Assembly: GCF_015773195.1 (NCBI RefSeq)
Contig: NZ_JADWYK010000005.1
Location: 124,001-188,000 of the forward strand
Direction: 5' to 3'
DNA length: 64,000 bases
From: Hymenobacter guriensis
GTDB taxonomy: Bacteria; Bacteroidota; Bacteroidia; Cytophagales; Hymenobacteraceae
The notes below the pieces were generated by a model, which saw nothing but the letters and a program-made list of their open reading frames with translations, made no database searches and was not told where the DNA came from. Of the stretch, positions 34,789-45,285 are shown one piece after another (the stretch's first letter is position 1; each line of letters begins with the position of its first letter). Made by a program: the position numbers and the translations under genes.

Positions 34789-37700
34789 ATGCTTTCATCG
34801 TTACGCCGGTTTATCCTGGGGCTGGTCCTGCTATTGCCCATTGGCAGCGTTGCCCAGCAGCGGCTGGCCACGGCCCGCCAGCAGAGCTACCTGACCAAGG
34901 TTTTCCGCCTGACCGACGCCCAGACGCGCCACCTCTACGAGCACGGCCTGACCGCCGTGCAGGACGCCTACTTCGCTCAGCCCGTCGACTCCTTTCCCAC
35001 TAGCCAGCCCGACAGCTTGAGCCGGGCCCGGGTGGCGGCCCTGCCGGCCGGCTATTACCTGGTAGCGCATACCGAAGGCCCCGAGCTGGTGTACTGGCTG
35101 CACGCCCGCACCGGCCGCCAGCTCACCGTCATCACCAACCAGCAGGATTTGAGTGTAGTGGTGCAGGACAGCCTGGGTCAGCTGCTGCCCGATGCCCGCC
35201 TGACCTTGCCCCGGGGCCGGCTCGTGCCCTTCGACGCGTCCACCCAAACCTACCGCCTGGCTGGCCGCACCAGCCGTTCGGGGCTGCTGGCCGTGACGCA
35301 GGGCGGGCGCACCACCTTTCACGTGCTGGAACAGCAGCTGCCGTACCGGCCCGCCGGGCGCGGCCGCCTGAGCTGGCGCGGGGCTTACCAGCGGGTGGTG
35401 TTCGGGGTTCCGCTGGGGCTGCTGACGCGGCCCGCGCAAAAGCTGTTTCGGGAGCTGCACTACGCGTCTGAGGTGAGCACTGGGCCCATTGGGCTGCTGC
35501 GCTCCATCTTCAACTCCGAGGTGCGCGAGGAGCGCCAGGACCGGCGCACGGAGCGGCGGGGCGAAAAGTGGCGGGCCTACCTGGTGCTGAGCAAACCCCG
35601 CTACCGCCCCACGGCCGACACCCTGCGCCTGAAGGCCCGCATCCTGCACCGCGCGGGTCGGCCTTATCGTCGCCCCCTGGAGCTGTATCTGCAGGCCGAC
35701 CAGGACCGCACCCCGCGCCGTTTGGCTTTGCTCCAGCCCGTGCGCCCCGGCACCTACGAGTTTGAGCTGGCGCGGCTCGATACCCTGCAGCTGCGCGCCG
35801 ACCAGTACGTGCGCCTGCGGCTGCAGCAGCCGGGGGAAAACGGCGAGACCCTGGCGGAAACCTCGTTTCGGCTGGAAGACTACGAGCTCAAAAACACCCG
35901 CTACACCCTGCGCCCGGCCGAAGCGACCCACCGGGCCGGCTCCCCGCAGGCCCTGTACCTGCGCGGGCAGGATGCCAACGAGCTGAACCTGCTCGACGCC
36001 CGCGTGCGCCTGAGCGTGACGCCCCTGTCTGTGGGCCGCTTCCCCGGCCGGCGGGTGTTTGTACCCGATACGCTCTGGACTCGCGCCCAGCCCCTGGATG
36101 CCGCCGGCGAAACCCGCCTCAACCTGCCGCCGACTGCCCTGCCCGCCGCCAACCTCCGCTACCAGGTGCACGCCGAGTTCCGAAATGCCGACCAGGAGCG
36201 CCGCACCCAAACCACTCAGGTGGAGTATGCCCTGGAGCGGGGGGAGCTGCAACTACTGCTGCGCCAGGATTCGGTAATTGCCCGCTTTCCCGGCGGTGCC
36301 CCCGGCCCGGCCCGCCTCGAAACCACCCGTCGCGACCCGGAAAAGGGCCTGGTTTCCACGACCGAAACGGTGCAGCTGCCCCTAGCCTGGCCCGTAGATG
36401 CCCGCGCTACAGGCTACCAACTGACGACGGCGGATGGCCGCAAGACCCAGCTGAACCTGGACGAAGACAACGCCGACCTGGTGCTGCGCTCCGACCGCAC
36501 TGCCGACTCCCTGCACCTGACCGTGGACAACCCGCGCCGCCTGCTGTTCTGGTACTACCTCTACCGCGCCAACGACCTCGTGCGGCGGGAGTACACTTCC
36601 ACACTGAATCTGCACCTGGCTGCGCCCACACCGCAGGTCTGGTACGTGTCGCTGCATTACTTCTGGGGTGGGGAGCTGCGCACGGCCGAGTATAACGTGG
36701 CTTTGCCCCAGCATCAGCTCTCCATCGAAGCCGACCAGCCCGAAGTGGTATATCCCGGGCAGAAAGTGAGCTTGCGCTACACCGTGCGCGACGGCGCCGG
36801 CCGCCCCGTACCCGGCGCCGACCTCACGGCCTACGCCTACACCAGCAAGTTTGAGGCAGCCTCGGCCCCCAGACTGCCCGATTTCGAGCCGACGGTGGTA
36901 GGTCGGGTGGCCCGCCGGCGGTTTGCCCTGGGTGCCCGGTTCGAAAACCAGGCCGATGAGCCTACCCGCCGGCCCTTGCCCTGGGGGGCCTGGCGCCAGC
37001 GCCTCGGCCTCGATTCCCTGCGCTTCTACCAGTTTCTGTACCCCGCGTACGGCACGTTCCATGAGTACCAGCCGGCCCCGGGCGGCATCACCCAGGTGGC
37101 GCCGTTCGTGGTGGACTCGGGACGGGTGCAGCCCACCGTGGCCGTGTACGTGGACGGGCACCCGGTGTACGTGGCGGCCGTGAACGGCGACGAGCCGTTT
37201 GCCCTGGTGGCCGACAGCGGCTACCATATCATCACCGTGCGCACGCCCACCCAGCGCATCAGCCTGCGGGAAGTGTACCTGCGTCCCCTGCACAAACTCA
37301 TTCTCAGCCTCGACCCCAACCACCCCTGCCGGGAGCTGACGGTAGAAACCCCTGGCCCCTTGTCGGAAGCGGAGCGGGAGGAGCTGGCGCGCTTTCTGGT
37401 GCTCATCGACCGCACCAGCTACCAAGAGCAGGTGCTGCTGCGCCAGGGCCGCCGCCTGCAGGTATTGGGCGCCGGCCGGCCCTATCAGCCCAACCGGCCC
37501 TATCACTACCAGTATAACCAGAGCGAGCTGCTGCACGTGGGCGGCCCCTTCCGGCCTGACTCGGTGCTGCTGCGCCGCTCCGATGGCCTGTGGCGCAAGT
37601 TCCTGCATGAGCCGGGCTACCGCTACACCTTCACCCGGGATTTGCTGAAGATGCGCACCGTCTCGGAGGACCGGCTGCCGGACTTGCGTGAGGCCATCCG

Positions 37701-40700
37701 GTTTCCGCGGCTGCCCTTCGCCGACTTTGCGTACACCGAAGCCGACCTGCGGCCCCGGCCCGCAACGTCTTTCTACCAGGGCCCGCAGCCCGAGCCGCTA
37801 CTGCCCGTGCCCACCAGCACCCCCGCTGGCCAGGGCCGCCTGGAAGTGCGCCTGCCAGCCAGTGCAACGCGCCAATACTACTCCCCGCGGGTGCTCTATA
37901 CCTTGCTTACCCAGCCCGCCAAGCCTCAATTCCGACGCCTGCACCGGCAGCTGCCTACCCCGCTCCACGCCCTGGCTCCCGGCCGCTACCGCCTGGCCTT
38001 ACTGCTGGCGGATAGTACGGTGCTGGCGCCCAACGCCGAGGTGCTGGTACAAGCCAACGGCACCACTTACGTGCAGCTCGATTCCCTGGATAAGCTAACT
38101 GCCGGCCCGGCCCGCCAGCGTTTGTTGCGCATGCTGGGAGAGGAAATCCGGCGCAATCTGCCCGCCCCGGCGAAACCCGGTGTGCTCGATTCGGCGAGTG
38201 CGCGGCGGCAAGTGGTGACTACCATCCCAGTGAAGCCTCAGCCCGACTGGCAGATCGTGCGCGGGCAGGTAACCGACCGCCGGACGGGGGAGGGCCTACC
38301 CGGCGTCACGGTGCTGCTCAAAGGAACCACCCACGGCGCAAACACGAATGCGGACGGTAGCTTTGCCCTGGCCGTACCGCCAAACGGGGGCATCCTGAGT
38401 TTTTCCAGCATTGGGTATGTGTCGGTTGAGCGCCGGGTGGATAGTCAGGATATGCAGGTACCTCTGAACGTGGACACCAAACTGCTCAGCGAAGCTGTAG
38501 TAGTAGCCTATGGAGTAGAAAATAGACAGACGTTGACGGGTGCGGTAGCTAGTGTACAGATGCAGTCTGTTGTATCGGGTAAAGCCTCGGGCCTGACCGT
38601 TGAGAGTGTGCCTGGTGGTGGCACCCGAATTACGCTACGTGGTACCCGTAGCGTAGCGGGAGAAAATCAAGCCCTGATCATTGTGGATGGGCTGCCCTAC
38701 ACTGGAAAGCTGGATGATCTGGAGCCGGAGGATATTGCCAAGATGAGTGTCCTAAAGGGGGAGTCGGCGGTGGCCATGTATGGCTCCCGGGCCGCCAACG
38801 GCGTGCTTATCATCACCACCAAAAATGGCCTGAACGGCCGGCCGGCGGCGGGTATGAAGGACGGCCCCGCGCTGGGCCCCGACGGTCTGCCCGTGTCCGG
38901 CACGCGCGACCCGCGCCTGGCTTTGCGCCGCCGCTTTTCCGACGTGGGCTGGTGGCGCCCCACTCTCGTCACCGACGCCCGCGGGGAAGCCCGCACCCAG
39001 GTCATCATCCCCGACGACATCACCGGCTGGGACACCTTCGTGCTGGCTTCCGATGACCACGCCCGCACCGGTACGTTCACCCAGCGCCTGCGCTCCTTCA
39101 AGGCCCTGATGGGCGAGCTGGCGGCCCCGCGCTTCCTGCTCCAGGGCGACCGGCCCCAGGTTATCGGTAAAACCCTCAACTACCTGCCCGATACCGCCCA
39201 GGTGACCACCAGCTTCCAGGTGGGGGCGGGGCCGGTGCGCACCCAGCAGCACCGCGTGACCACGGCCGTGCTCGACACGCTCACCTTCACGGCGCCCCTC
39301 GATGCCGATTCCGTGGCCGTGCGCTTCAGTCTGGCCCAGCCCAACGGCTACCAGGACGGGGAGCTGCGCCAGCTGCCGGTGCTGCCCGTGGGCACCCGCG
39401 AGCGGGTGGGCTCTTTTGCCGTGCTCACCGCCGCCGATACCACGCTCACCTTCCCCGCGCGCCCCGAGCTGGGACCCGTGACGGTGCGCCTGGAAAGCAG
39501 CCCGCTGCCGGTGGTGTTCGAGGAAATCCGCCACGTGCTAGGCTACGGCTACCTCTGCAACGAGCAGGCGGCCTCCAAGCTGCAGGCGTTGCTGCTGGAG
39601 CAGCGCCTACGCGAAGGGCTGGAGCAATCCTTCCGGGGTGGGCGCGACGTGCAGCAGCTGATCCGGCACCTGCTGCGGGGGCGCCACCAGCCCGAGGGGT
39701 TATGGGGTACCTGGCCGACTTCTCCCGTCAGCCCCTGGGCTACCCTGCACGTGATGGAAGCGTTGCAGCAGGCCGAAAAGCAGGGCTACAAAGTTGCCCT
39801 CGACAAAGACCCGCTCCGCCGCTACCTGCTCACCCAGCTCGACGAGGCCTTCGCCGATGCCGCCGTCCGCCAAAACCTGCGCGAATCGGCCCCCGGTGCC
39901 TTTTTTCGCTCCTCCGACGACCGGATCCGGCTGCTCCAGCTGCTGCACAGCCTCGGCGCCCAGCCCGATTTTCCGGCCCTGGTGCAGCGCCTGGAGCGGG
40001 AGCAGCACGGCCGCCAGCCCCTCGACCGATACCTGGCTCTCAACAACCTGCGGCAGCAGCTGGGCATGCCCTTCCAGCTCGATACCCTGCGCCGGTACCG
40101 CCTCCGCTCCGAGCTGGGCGGGGTGTTTTTTGCCGATACTCTGCGCCCAGGCACCTTCTACCGCCACCTGCTGCCCGACCGCCTGGGCAATACGCTGCTG
40201 GCTTACCGCTTGCTGCGGGCCCGGGGCGGGCAGGAGCAGGAGCTGCTGCGCATCCGCACCTATCTGCTGCAGCAGCGCAGCTTTGGGGGCCACTGGGCCA
40301 GCACCTACGAGGCCGCCCATATTCTAGCTACCATCGGCCCCGAGCTGGTGGTGCCGGCCAGCGGCGGTTTGCTGGCCCGGGCTCAGCTCAGCGGCAGCCT
40401 CACGCAGGAAGTCGGGCAGTTTCCGTTTGAAACCACGGTGCCCGCCACCGGCCCGCTCACGCTCCGCAAGCAGGGCGGGCTGCCGGTGTATGCCACGGCT
40501 TACCAGACGTTTTGGAACCCGGTTCCGGCGACAGTGGCTACGCCCTTCACGGTGCGCACGCGCCTGGCCGGGCAGGAGGGAAGCCGCATCCGGTTGAAAG
40601 CCGGTCAGCCCACCGAGCTGGAAGTGACGGTAGACGTGCCGGCCGAGGCCCGCTACGTGCTGCTGGAAGTGCCCATTCCGGCGGGTTGCTCCTACGGGGA

Positions 40701-40917
40701 GAAAACTACTGGCAACTCCTTCGAAGTCCACCGGGAGTACCTGCGCAACCAGGTGGGCATCTTCATCGACGTGCTGCCGGTGGGCCGCCACACCTTCCGC
40801 ATTGCCCTGCAGCCGCGCTACCGGGGCCGCTACACCCTCAACCCAGCCAAAGCTGAGCTGATGTATTTCCCCACCCGCTTCGGCCGCTCCGCCAGTAAGC
40901 AGACGCAGATTGATTAA
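34789..40917 (+). CDS. Alpha-2-macroglobulin-like protein with inserted CarboxypepD_reg and TonB-plug module
   Basis: A 2,042-residue exported protein from ATG 34789, with a signal peptide ending GSVAQ. Residues 25-1150 are beta-sandwich macroglobulin domains including an MG2-like segment (AYLVLSKPRYRPTADTLRLK). Residues about 1157-1235 are a carboxypeptidase-regulatory domain (GQVTDRRTGEGLPGVTVLLK). Residues 1235-1346 are a SusC-type plug (VVVAYGVENRQTLTGAVASV, ALIIVDGLPY, MYGSRAANGVLIITTKNG). The A2M segment resumes near 1385 (VGWWRPTLVTDARGEARTQV). The thioester-type motif is CNEQ at 1590-1593. The plug segment has lower GC and different codon use from its flanks. It probably acts as an outer-membrane protease trap; the plug's purpose is unknown. 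Confidence 0.9.
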   Translation: MLSSLRRFILGLVLLLPIGSVAQQRLATARQQSYLTKVFRLTDAQTRHLYEHGLTAVQDAYFAQPVDSFPTSQPDSLSRARVAALPAGYYLVAHTEGPELVYWLHARTGRQLTVITNQQDLSVVVQDSLGQLLPDARLTLPRGRLVPFDASTQTYRLAGRTSRSGLLAVTQGGRTTFHVLEQQLPYRPAGRGRLSWRGAYQRVVFGVPLGLLTRPAQKLFRELHYASEVSTGPIGLLRSIFNSEVREERQDRRTERRGEKWRAYLVLSKPRYRPTADTLRLKARILHRAGRPYRRPLELYLQADQDRTPRRLALLQPVRPGTYEFELARLDTLQLRADQYVRLRLQQPGENGETLAETSFRLEDYELKNTRYTLRPAEATHRAGSPQALYLRGQDANELNLLDARVRLSVTPLSVGRFPGRRVFVPDTLWTRAQPLDAAGETRLNLPPTALPAANLRYQVHAEFRNADQERRTQTTQVEYALERGELQLLLRQDSVIARFPGGAPGPARLETTRRDPEKGLVSTTETVQLPLAWPVDARATGYQLTTADGRKTQLNLDEDNADLVLRSDRTADSLHLTVDNPRRLLFWYYLYRANDLVRREYTSTLNLHLAAPTPQVWYVSLHYFWGGELRTAEYNVALPQHQLSIEADQPEVVYPGQKVSLRYTVRDGAGRPVPGADLTAYAYTSKFEAASAPRLPDFEPTVVGRVARRRFALGARFENQADEPTRRPLPWGAWRQRLGLDSLRFYQFLYPAYGTFHEYQPAPGGITQVAPFVVDSGRVQPTVAVYVDGHPVYVAAVNGDEPFALVADSGYHIITVRTPTQRISLREVYLRPLHKLILSLDPNHPCRELTVETPGPLSEAEREELARFLVLIDRTSYQEQVLLRQGRRLQVLGAGRPYQPNRPYHYQYNQSELLHVGGPFRPDSVLLRRSDGLWRKFLHEPGYRYTFTRDLLKMRTVSEDRLPDLREAIRFPRLPFADFAYTEADLRPRPATSFYQGPQPEPLLPVPTSTPAGQGRLEVRLPASATRQYYSPRVLYTLLTQPAKPQFRRLHRQLPTPLHALAPGRYRLALLLADSTVLAPNAEVLVQANGTTYVQLDSLDKLTAGPARQRLLRMLGEEIRRNLPAPAKPGVLDSASARRQVVTTIPVKPQPDWQIVRGQVTDRRTGEGLPGVTVLLKGTTHGANTNADGSFALAVPPNGGILSFSSIGYVSVERRVDSQDMQVPLNVDTKLLSEAVVVAYGVENRQTLTGAVASVQMQSVVSGKASGLTVESVPGGGTRITLRGTRSVAGENQALIIVDGLPYTGKLDDLEPEDIAKMSVLKGESAVAMYGSRAANGVLIITTKNGLNGRPAAGMKDGPALGPDGLPVSGTRDPRLALRRRFSDVGWWRPTLVTDARGEARTQVIIPDDITGWDTFVLASDDHARTGTFTQRLRSFKALMGELAAPRFLLQGDRPQVIGKTLNYLPDTAQVTTSFQVGAGPVRTQQHRVTTAVLDTLTFTAPLDADSVAVRFSLAQPNGYQDGELRQLPVLPVGTRERVGSFAVLTAADTTLTFPARPELGPVTVRLESSPLPVVFEEIRHVLGYGYLCNEQAASKLQALLLEQRLREGLEQSFRGGRDVQQLIRHLLRGRHQPEGLWGTWPTSPVSPWATLHVMEALQQAEKQGYKVALDKDPLRRYLLTQLDEAFADAAVRQNLRESAPGAFFRSSDDRIRLLQLLHSLGAQPDFPALVQRLEREQHGRQPLDRYLALNNLRQQLGMPFQLDTLRRYRLRSELGGVFFADTLRPGTFYRHLLPDRLGNTLLAYRLLRARGGQEQELLRIRTYLLQQRSFGGHWASTYEAAHILATIGPELVVPASGGLLARAQLSGSLTQEVGQFPFETTVPATGPLTLRKQGGLPVYATAYQTFWNPVPATVATPFTVRTRLAGQEGSRIRLKAGQPTELEVTVDVPAEARYVLLEVPIPAGCSYGEKTTGNSFEVHREYLRNQVGIFIDVLPVGRHTFRIALQPRYRGRYTLNPAKAELMYFPTRFGRSASKQTQID

Positions 40918-40947
40918 GATAAGACTTCCACTACTAAATAATACATG

Positions 40948-41050
40948 GAACGTCATTCCGAGCGCAGCCGAGGAGTCTTGCGTGCTGATGTATGCTTGGC
41001 ATTCCAACGTCAGCACGCAAGATTCCTCGGCTGCGCTCGGAATGACGTTC
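40948..41050. repeat. Family B hairpin repeat
   Basis: GAACGTCATTCCGAGCGCAG at the left pairs with CTGCGCTCGGAATGACGTTC at the right. Pairing continues through CGAGGAGTCTTGCGTGCTGA with one mismatch, giving arms of about 40 bp. It lies between the macroglobulin gene and the ADP-ribosylglycohydrolase gene. Confidence 0.9.
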
Positions 41051-41105
41051 TATTAGCCTAGAATAGAAACGCCCATCTTTACAAGCTGCTTTATCTTTCC
41101 TGAAA

Positions 41106-42065
41106 ATGGCTGATCTTCCAACCCTCGAAAACCAAATCCGCGCGGCGCTGCTGGGCCTGGCCGTGGGCGACGCCCTGGGCGTGCCCGTGGAATTCCAGAG
41201 CCGGGCCGCCCGCCGCCAGGACCCCGTGGTAGTCATGCGCGCCTACGGCACGCACAACCAGCCCGCGGGCACCTGGTCTGACGATGCCTCGCTCACGTTT
41301 TGTCTGGCGGAAGCCATTGCCGATGGCTACACCGTGGGCAAGCTGGCGGAAAACTGCTGCCGCTGGTACTACAAAAACCTGTGGACGCCGCACGGCTCCG
41401 TATTCGATATCGGCATTACCACCCGGGAGGCTATCCAGCGCCTGAAAGCTGATAATAATCTGATTCTGGCGGGGCCTACCGACGAATGGAGCAATGGCAA
41501 CGGCGCGTTGATGCGCATTCTGCCCCTGGCGTTTTACCAGCCGGCGGCTTCGCTTACTGATAGGTTCCAGCTGATTTCGGAAGCCTCCGCCGTGACGCAC
41601 GGTCATGTCCGCTCCTTCGTGGCCTGCTGGCTGTACCTGGAAATGGCACGGCATCTGCTGGCTGGTCTGGCCCCGGCCGCCGCGTACAAATTGTTGTGCC
41701 AGGAGGCCCCGGCTCAACTGCTGGCGCTGAACATTCCGGCCAAAGAGGCCGACCAGTTTGAGCGCATCCTCAGCGGCCGCTTACCGGATATAAACGTGCT
41801 GGCAATCAACAGCTCCGGCTATGTGCTGCACACCCTGGAAGCCGCACTTTGGTGCCTGCTTCGCTACGATACGTACGCCGAAACCGTGCTGGCTGCCGTC
41901 AACCTCGGCGACGATACCGACACGACCGGCGCCGTGACGGGCGGCCTGGCCGGGCTGTACTACGGCGAAGCGGCTATTCCGCCGGAGTGGCTCCAGGTGC
42001 TGGTCCGCCGCGCCGATATCGAAGACTTGGCCCGTCGTATGGCCCAGGCTAGTAGCGCGCAGTAG
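41106..42065 (+). CDS. ADP-ribosylglycohydrolase (DraG-like)
   Basis: A 319-residue helical protein of the ADP-ribosylglycohydrolase family. GLAVGDALGVPVEF at 17-30, WSDDASLTFCLAEA with the metal-binding SDD at 58-60, GNGALMRILPLA mid-protein, and the C-terminal GDDTDTTGAVTGGLAG near 274-289 are the binuclear-magnesium motifs. It removes ADP-ribose from proteins or nucleic acids. Relatives are found near RNA repair genes as well as in stress operons. Here it follows the RNA-repair region and converges with the DUF1080 gene, the stop codons being four bases apart. Confidence 0.93.
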   Translation: MADLPTLENQIRAALLGLAVGDALGVPVEFQSRAARRQDPVVVMRAYGTHNQPAGTWSDDASLTFCLAEAIADGYTVGKLAENCCRWYYKNLWTPHGSVFDIGITTREAIQRLKADNNLILAGPTDEWSNGNGALMRILPLAFYQPAASLTDRFQLISEASAVTHGHVRSFVACWLYLEMARHLLAGLAPAAAYKLLCQEAPAQLLALNIPAKEADQFERILSGRLPDINVLAINSSGYVLHTLEAALWCLLRYDTYAETVLAAVNLGDDTDTTGAVTGGLAGLYYGEAAIPPEWLQVLVRRADIEDLARRMAQASSAQ

Positions 42066-42068
42066 CTA

Positions 42069-42839
42069 CTATTTCAGCTCCTGCACCCAGATGTTACGGA
42101 AGGAGATGGGCGCGCTCGGGTCGCCGTGGGATTGGAGCTTGATGGGTGCAGCGCCGTGGGCCTCGTACTGGGGCGGACCGATGTAGCGCGTAGGGCCAGC
42201 CAGAGCCACATTTTTCTGTACTGCTACGCCGTTGAACTTTACCGTCACGCGGGCCGGCGTGAGTACGGTGCCATCGGGCTTAAAGGTGGGGGCCAACCAG
42301 AGTACGTCGTACGACTGCCACTCGCCGGGCTTGCGGCCGGGGTTGGCCAGCGGAGTGCGCTGCTTGTAGATGCTGCCGGCCATGCCATTCACGTACGTCG
42401 GGTTCTGGTAGGGGTCGAGAATCTGCAGCTCGTAGCCTAGGTCGCCTTTGCCCAGGGAAGCCAGAAACACGCCGCTGTTGCCGCGCACTTGTCCTTCGCC
42501 GGTAATGCCGGCCGGCACGCGCCACTCCAGGTGCAGGCGGTAGCTGCCGAAGGTGCGCTGGGTTTCGATGTTGCCTTTCGACTTGTCCACGGTCAGCACC
42601 CCATCAGCTACAGTCCACTGCGCGGGCTGGGTGCGGTCATCCGCCGACACCCACTCACTCAGGCTTTTGCCATCGAACAGCACAATGGCACCGGCTGGGG
42701 GTGGGGTGGTTTTCAGCTTGCCGCGTACGGTTTTCGGGACGGGCTTCCACACTTCGGTGTCTTCCGGCTTGCCGGCTTGCTGGGCGTGGACCGTCATGGA
42801 TAAGCCAAGGAGAGCAGCAGTCAGGAAAGGAAACTTCAT
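42069..42839 (-). CDS. DUF1080 / 3-keto-disaccharide hydrolase
   Basis: A 256-residue exported protein from ATG 42839, with a signal peptide (MKFPFLTAALLGLSMTVHAQ). The DUF1080 domain is a concanavalin-like beta sandwich: IVLFDGKSLSEWVSADD, WTVADGVLTVDKSKGNIET, YRLHLEWRVPAG, GNSGVFL, GYELQILDPYQNPTYVNG and the C-terminal FRNIWVQELK. Characterised members cleave 3-keto-glycosides in the periplasm. It is the last gene of the minus-strand sugar locus running from 54.6 kb, separated from the isomerase gene by a hairpin repeat. Confidence 0.9.
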   Translation of the reverse strand: MKFPFLTAALLGLSMTVHAQQAGKPEDTEVWKPVPKTVRGKLKTTPPPAGAIVLFDGKSLSEWVSADDRTQPAQWTVADGVLTVDKSKGNIETQRTFGSYRLHLEWRVPAGITGEGQVRGNSGVFLASLGKGDLGYELQILDPYQNPTYVNGMAGSIYKQRTPLANPGRKPGEWQSYDVLWLAPTFKPDGTVLTPARVTVKFNGVAVQKNVALAGPTRYIGPPQYEAHGAAPIKLQSHGDPSAPISFRNIWVQELK

Positions 42840-42892
42840 TGGAGTTGGCAGTATATTCAACGGCTAAGATGGGCACGAAATGTCGTTTTTGC

Positions 42893-42970
42893 TGTCATTC
42901 CGAACGAAGAGAGGAATCTGGATTGGTCTTCAGCAAACAACCCAGATTCCTCTCTTCGTTCGGAATGACA
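42893..42970. repeat. Family B hairpin repeat
   Basis: A perfect 29-bp stem (TGTCATTCCGAACGAAGAGA... with its complement) and a 20-base loop, directly upstream of the DUF1080 gene. Confidence 0.9.
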
Positions 42971-43007
42971 AAAGTCCTTTTGGCACCTTGCAGTCGTTAG
43001 GACAATT

Positions 43008-43898
43008 TTAAACGTCGCAGAGCTGGATGGCCTGGCGCAGGGAGGCCAGCTTGTCGGGCTGCTGGGGAATGAACTCCTGGGCCACGTAGCCTTTGAAACC
43101 GGTGGCGCGGATGGCGCGCATGATGGCGGGGTAGTTCAGCTCCTGGGCATCGTTGAGCTCGTGGCGGCCGGGCACGCCGGCGGTGTGGTAGTGGGCAATG
43201 TAGGGGTGATACTGCGTGAGGGTGCGGATAACGTCGCCTTCATCAATCTGCATGTGGTAGATGTCGTAGAGCAGCTTGAAGTGCTCGGAGCCCAGCCGCT
43301 TGGCCAGCTCCACGCCCCAGGCGGTTCGGTCGCACTGATAGTCCGGGTGGTCGATTTTGCTGTTGAGCAGCTCCATCACCAGCACCACGTTGTGCTGCTC
43401 GGCCAATTTCAGCAGCGGCTTCAGGCCGGTCACGCAGTTTGCCCAGCCCTGCTCATCGGTCTTGCCCCGGCGGCTGCCGCTAAAGCAGATCAGGTTGCGG
43501 TAGCCGGCTTTGGCTACCTGCGGAATCATGTCGGCGTACTGCTTTTGCAGGCGGGCGTGAAACTGCGAGTCGTTGAAGCCGTCGGTGAGGTTGATTTCTG
43601 CCCCGTTGCACATGGACGAGTCCAGCCCATATTTTTTCAGCGTGGGCCAGTCCTGAGGCCCAACCAGATCAATAGCCCGGATTCCCATTTCCTTGGCGGC
43701 GGCGCAGAGCTGCTCCAGAGGCAAATCGGCGAAGCACCAGCGGCACACCGCATGGCGGATGTTTCCTTTCAGAGCGGCGGGCATGGTGGTTAGTTTCTCA
43801 GCCGGCGCGGCAGCCCCGGCCAAGCCGAGGGTGCCTACGGCGGCAGTGCTAGTGAGCAGACCTTTGAGGGCCGCGCGACGGTTCCAGGTGGCAGCCAT
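43008..43898 (-). CDS. Tat-exported TIM-barrel isomerase (hydroxypyruvate isomerase-like)
   Basis: A 296-residue AP-endonuclease-2/xylose-isomerase-like barrel with a twin-arginine signal (NRRAALKGLLTSTAAVGTLG). Family blocks: RWCFADLPLEQLCAAAKEMG, IRAIDLVGPQDW, NLICFSGSRRG, VVLVMELLNSK with the metal-binding Glu, LLYDIYHMQIDEGDV, HYHTAGVPGRHEL and GYVAQEFIPQ. Members annotated as hydroxypyruvate isomerase often turn out to act on sugars or keto-sugars. The start lies 3 bases after the stop of the upstream MFS gene, so the two are cotranscribed. Confidence 0.9.
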   Translation of the reverse strand: MAATWNRRAALKGLLTSTAAVGTLGLAGAAAPAEKLTTMPAALKGNIRHAVCRWCFADLPLEQLCAAAKEMGIRAIDLVGPQDWPTLKKYGLDSSMCNGAEINLTDGFNDSQFHARLQKQYADMIPQVAKAGYRNLICFSGSRRGKTDEQGWANCVTGLKPLLKLAEQHNVVLVMELLNSKIDHPDYQCDRTAWGVELAKRLGSEHFKLLYDIYHMQIDEGDVIRTLTQYHPYIAHYHTAGVPGRHELNDAQELNYPAIMRAIRATGFKGYVAQEFIPQQPDKLASLRQAIQLCDV

Positions 43899-43900
43899 AC

Positions 43901-45157
<1,257 letters not shown>

Positions 45158-45196
45158 GAGCAAGTGGGAATTGGAGGTTGGGAGTGGGGTAGTGTT

Positions 45197-45278
45197 TGTC
45201 ATTCCGAGCAAAGCGAGGAATCTGGAGTAATCCGTATCAACGGCTTCAACCAGATTCCTCGCTCTGCTCGGAATGACA
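45197..45278. repeat. Family B hairpin repeat
   Basis: TGTCATTCCGAGCAAAGCGA pairs with TCGCTCTGCTCGGAATGACA (one mismatch), continuing through GGAATCTGG. It lies between the MFS and cytochrome c genes. Confidence 0.88.
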
Positions 45279-45285
45279 CATTTTT

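Noticed and set aside
36382..37608. A 408-codon open frame antisense to the macroglobulin gene (and a similar one at 34831-36252)
   Set aside because: Same composition artefact; no signal, motif or ribosome-binding site, and the macroglobulin frame is clearly the coding one.
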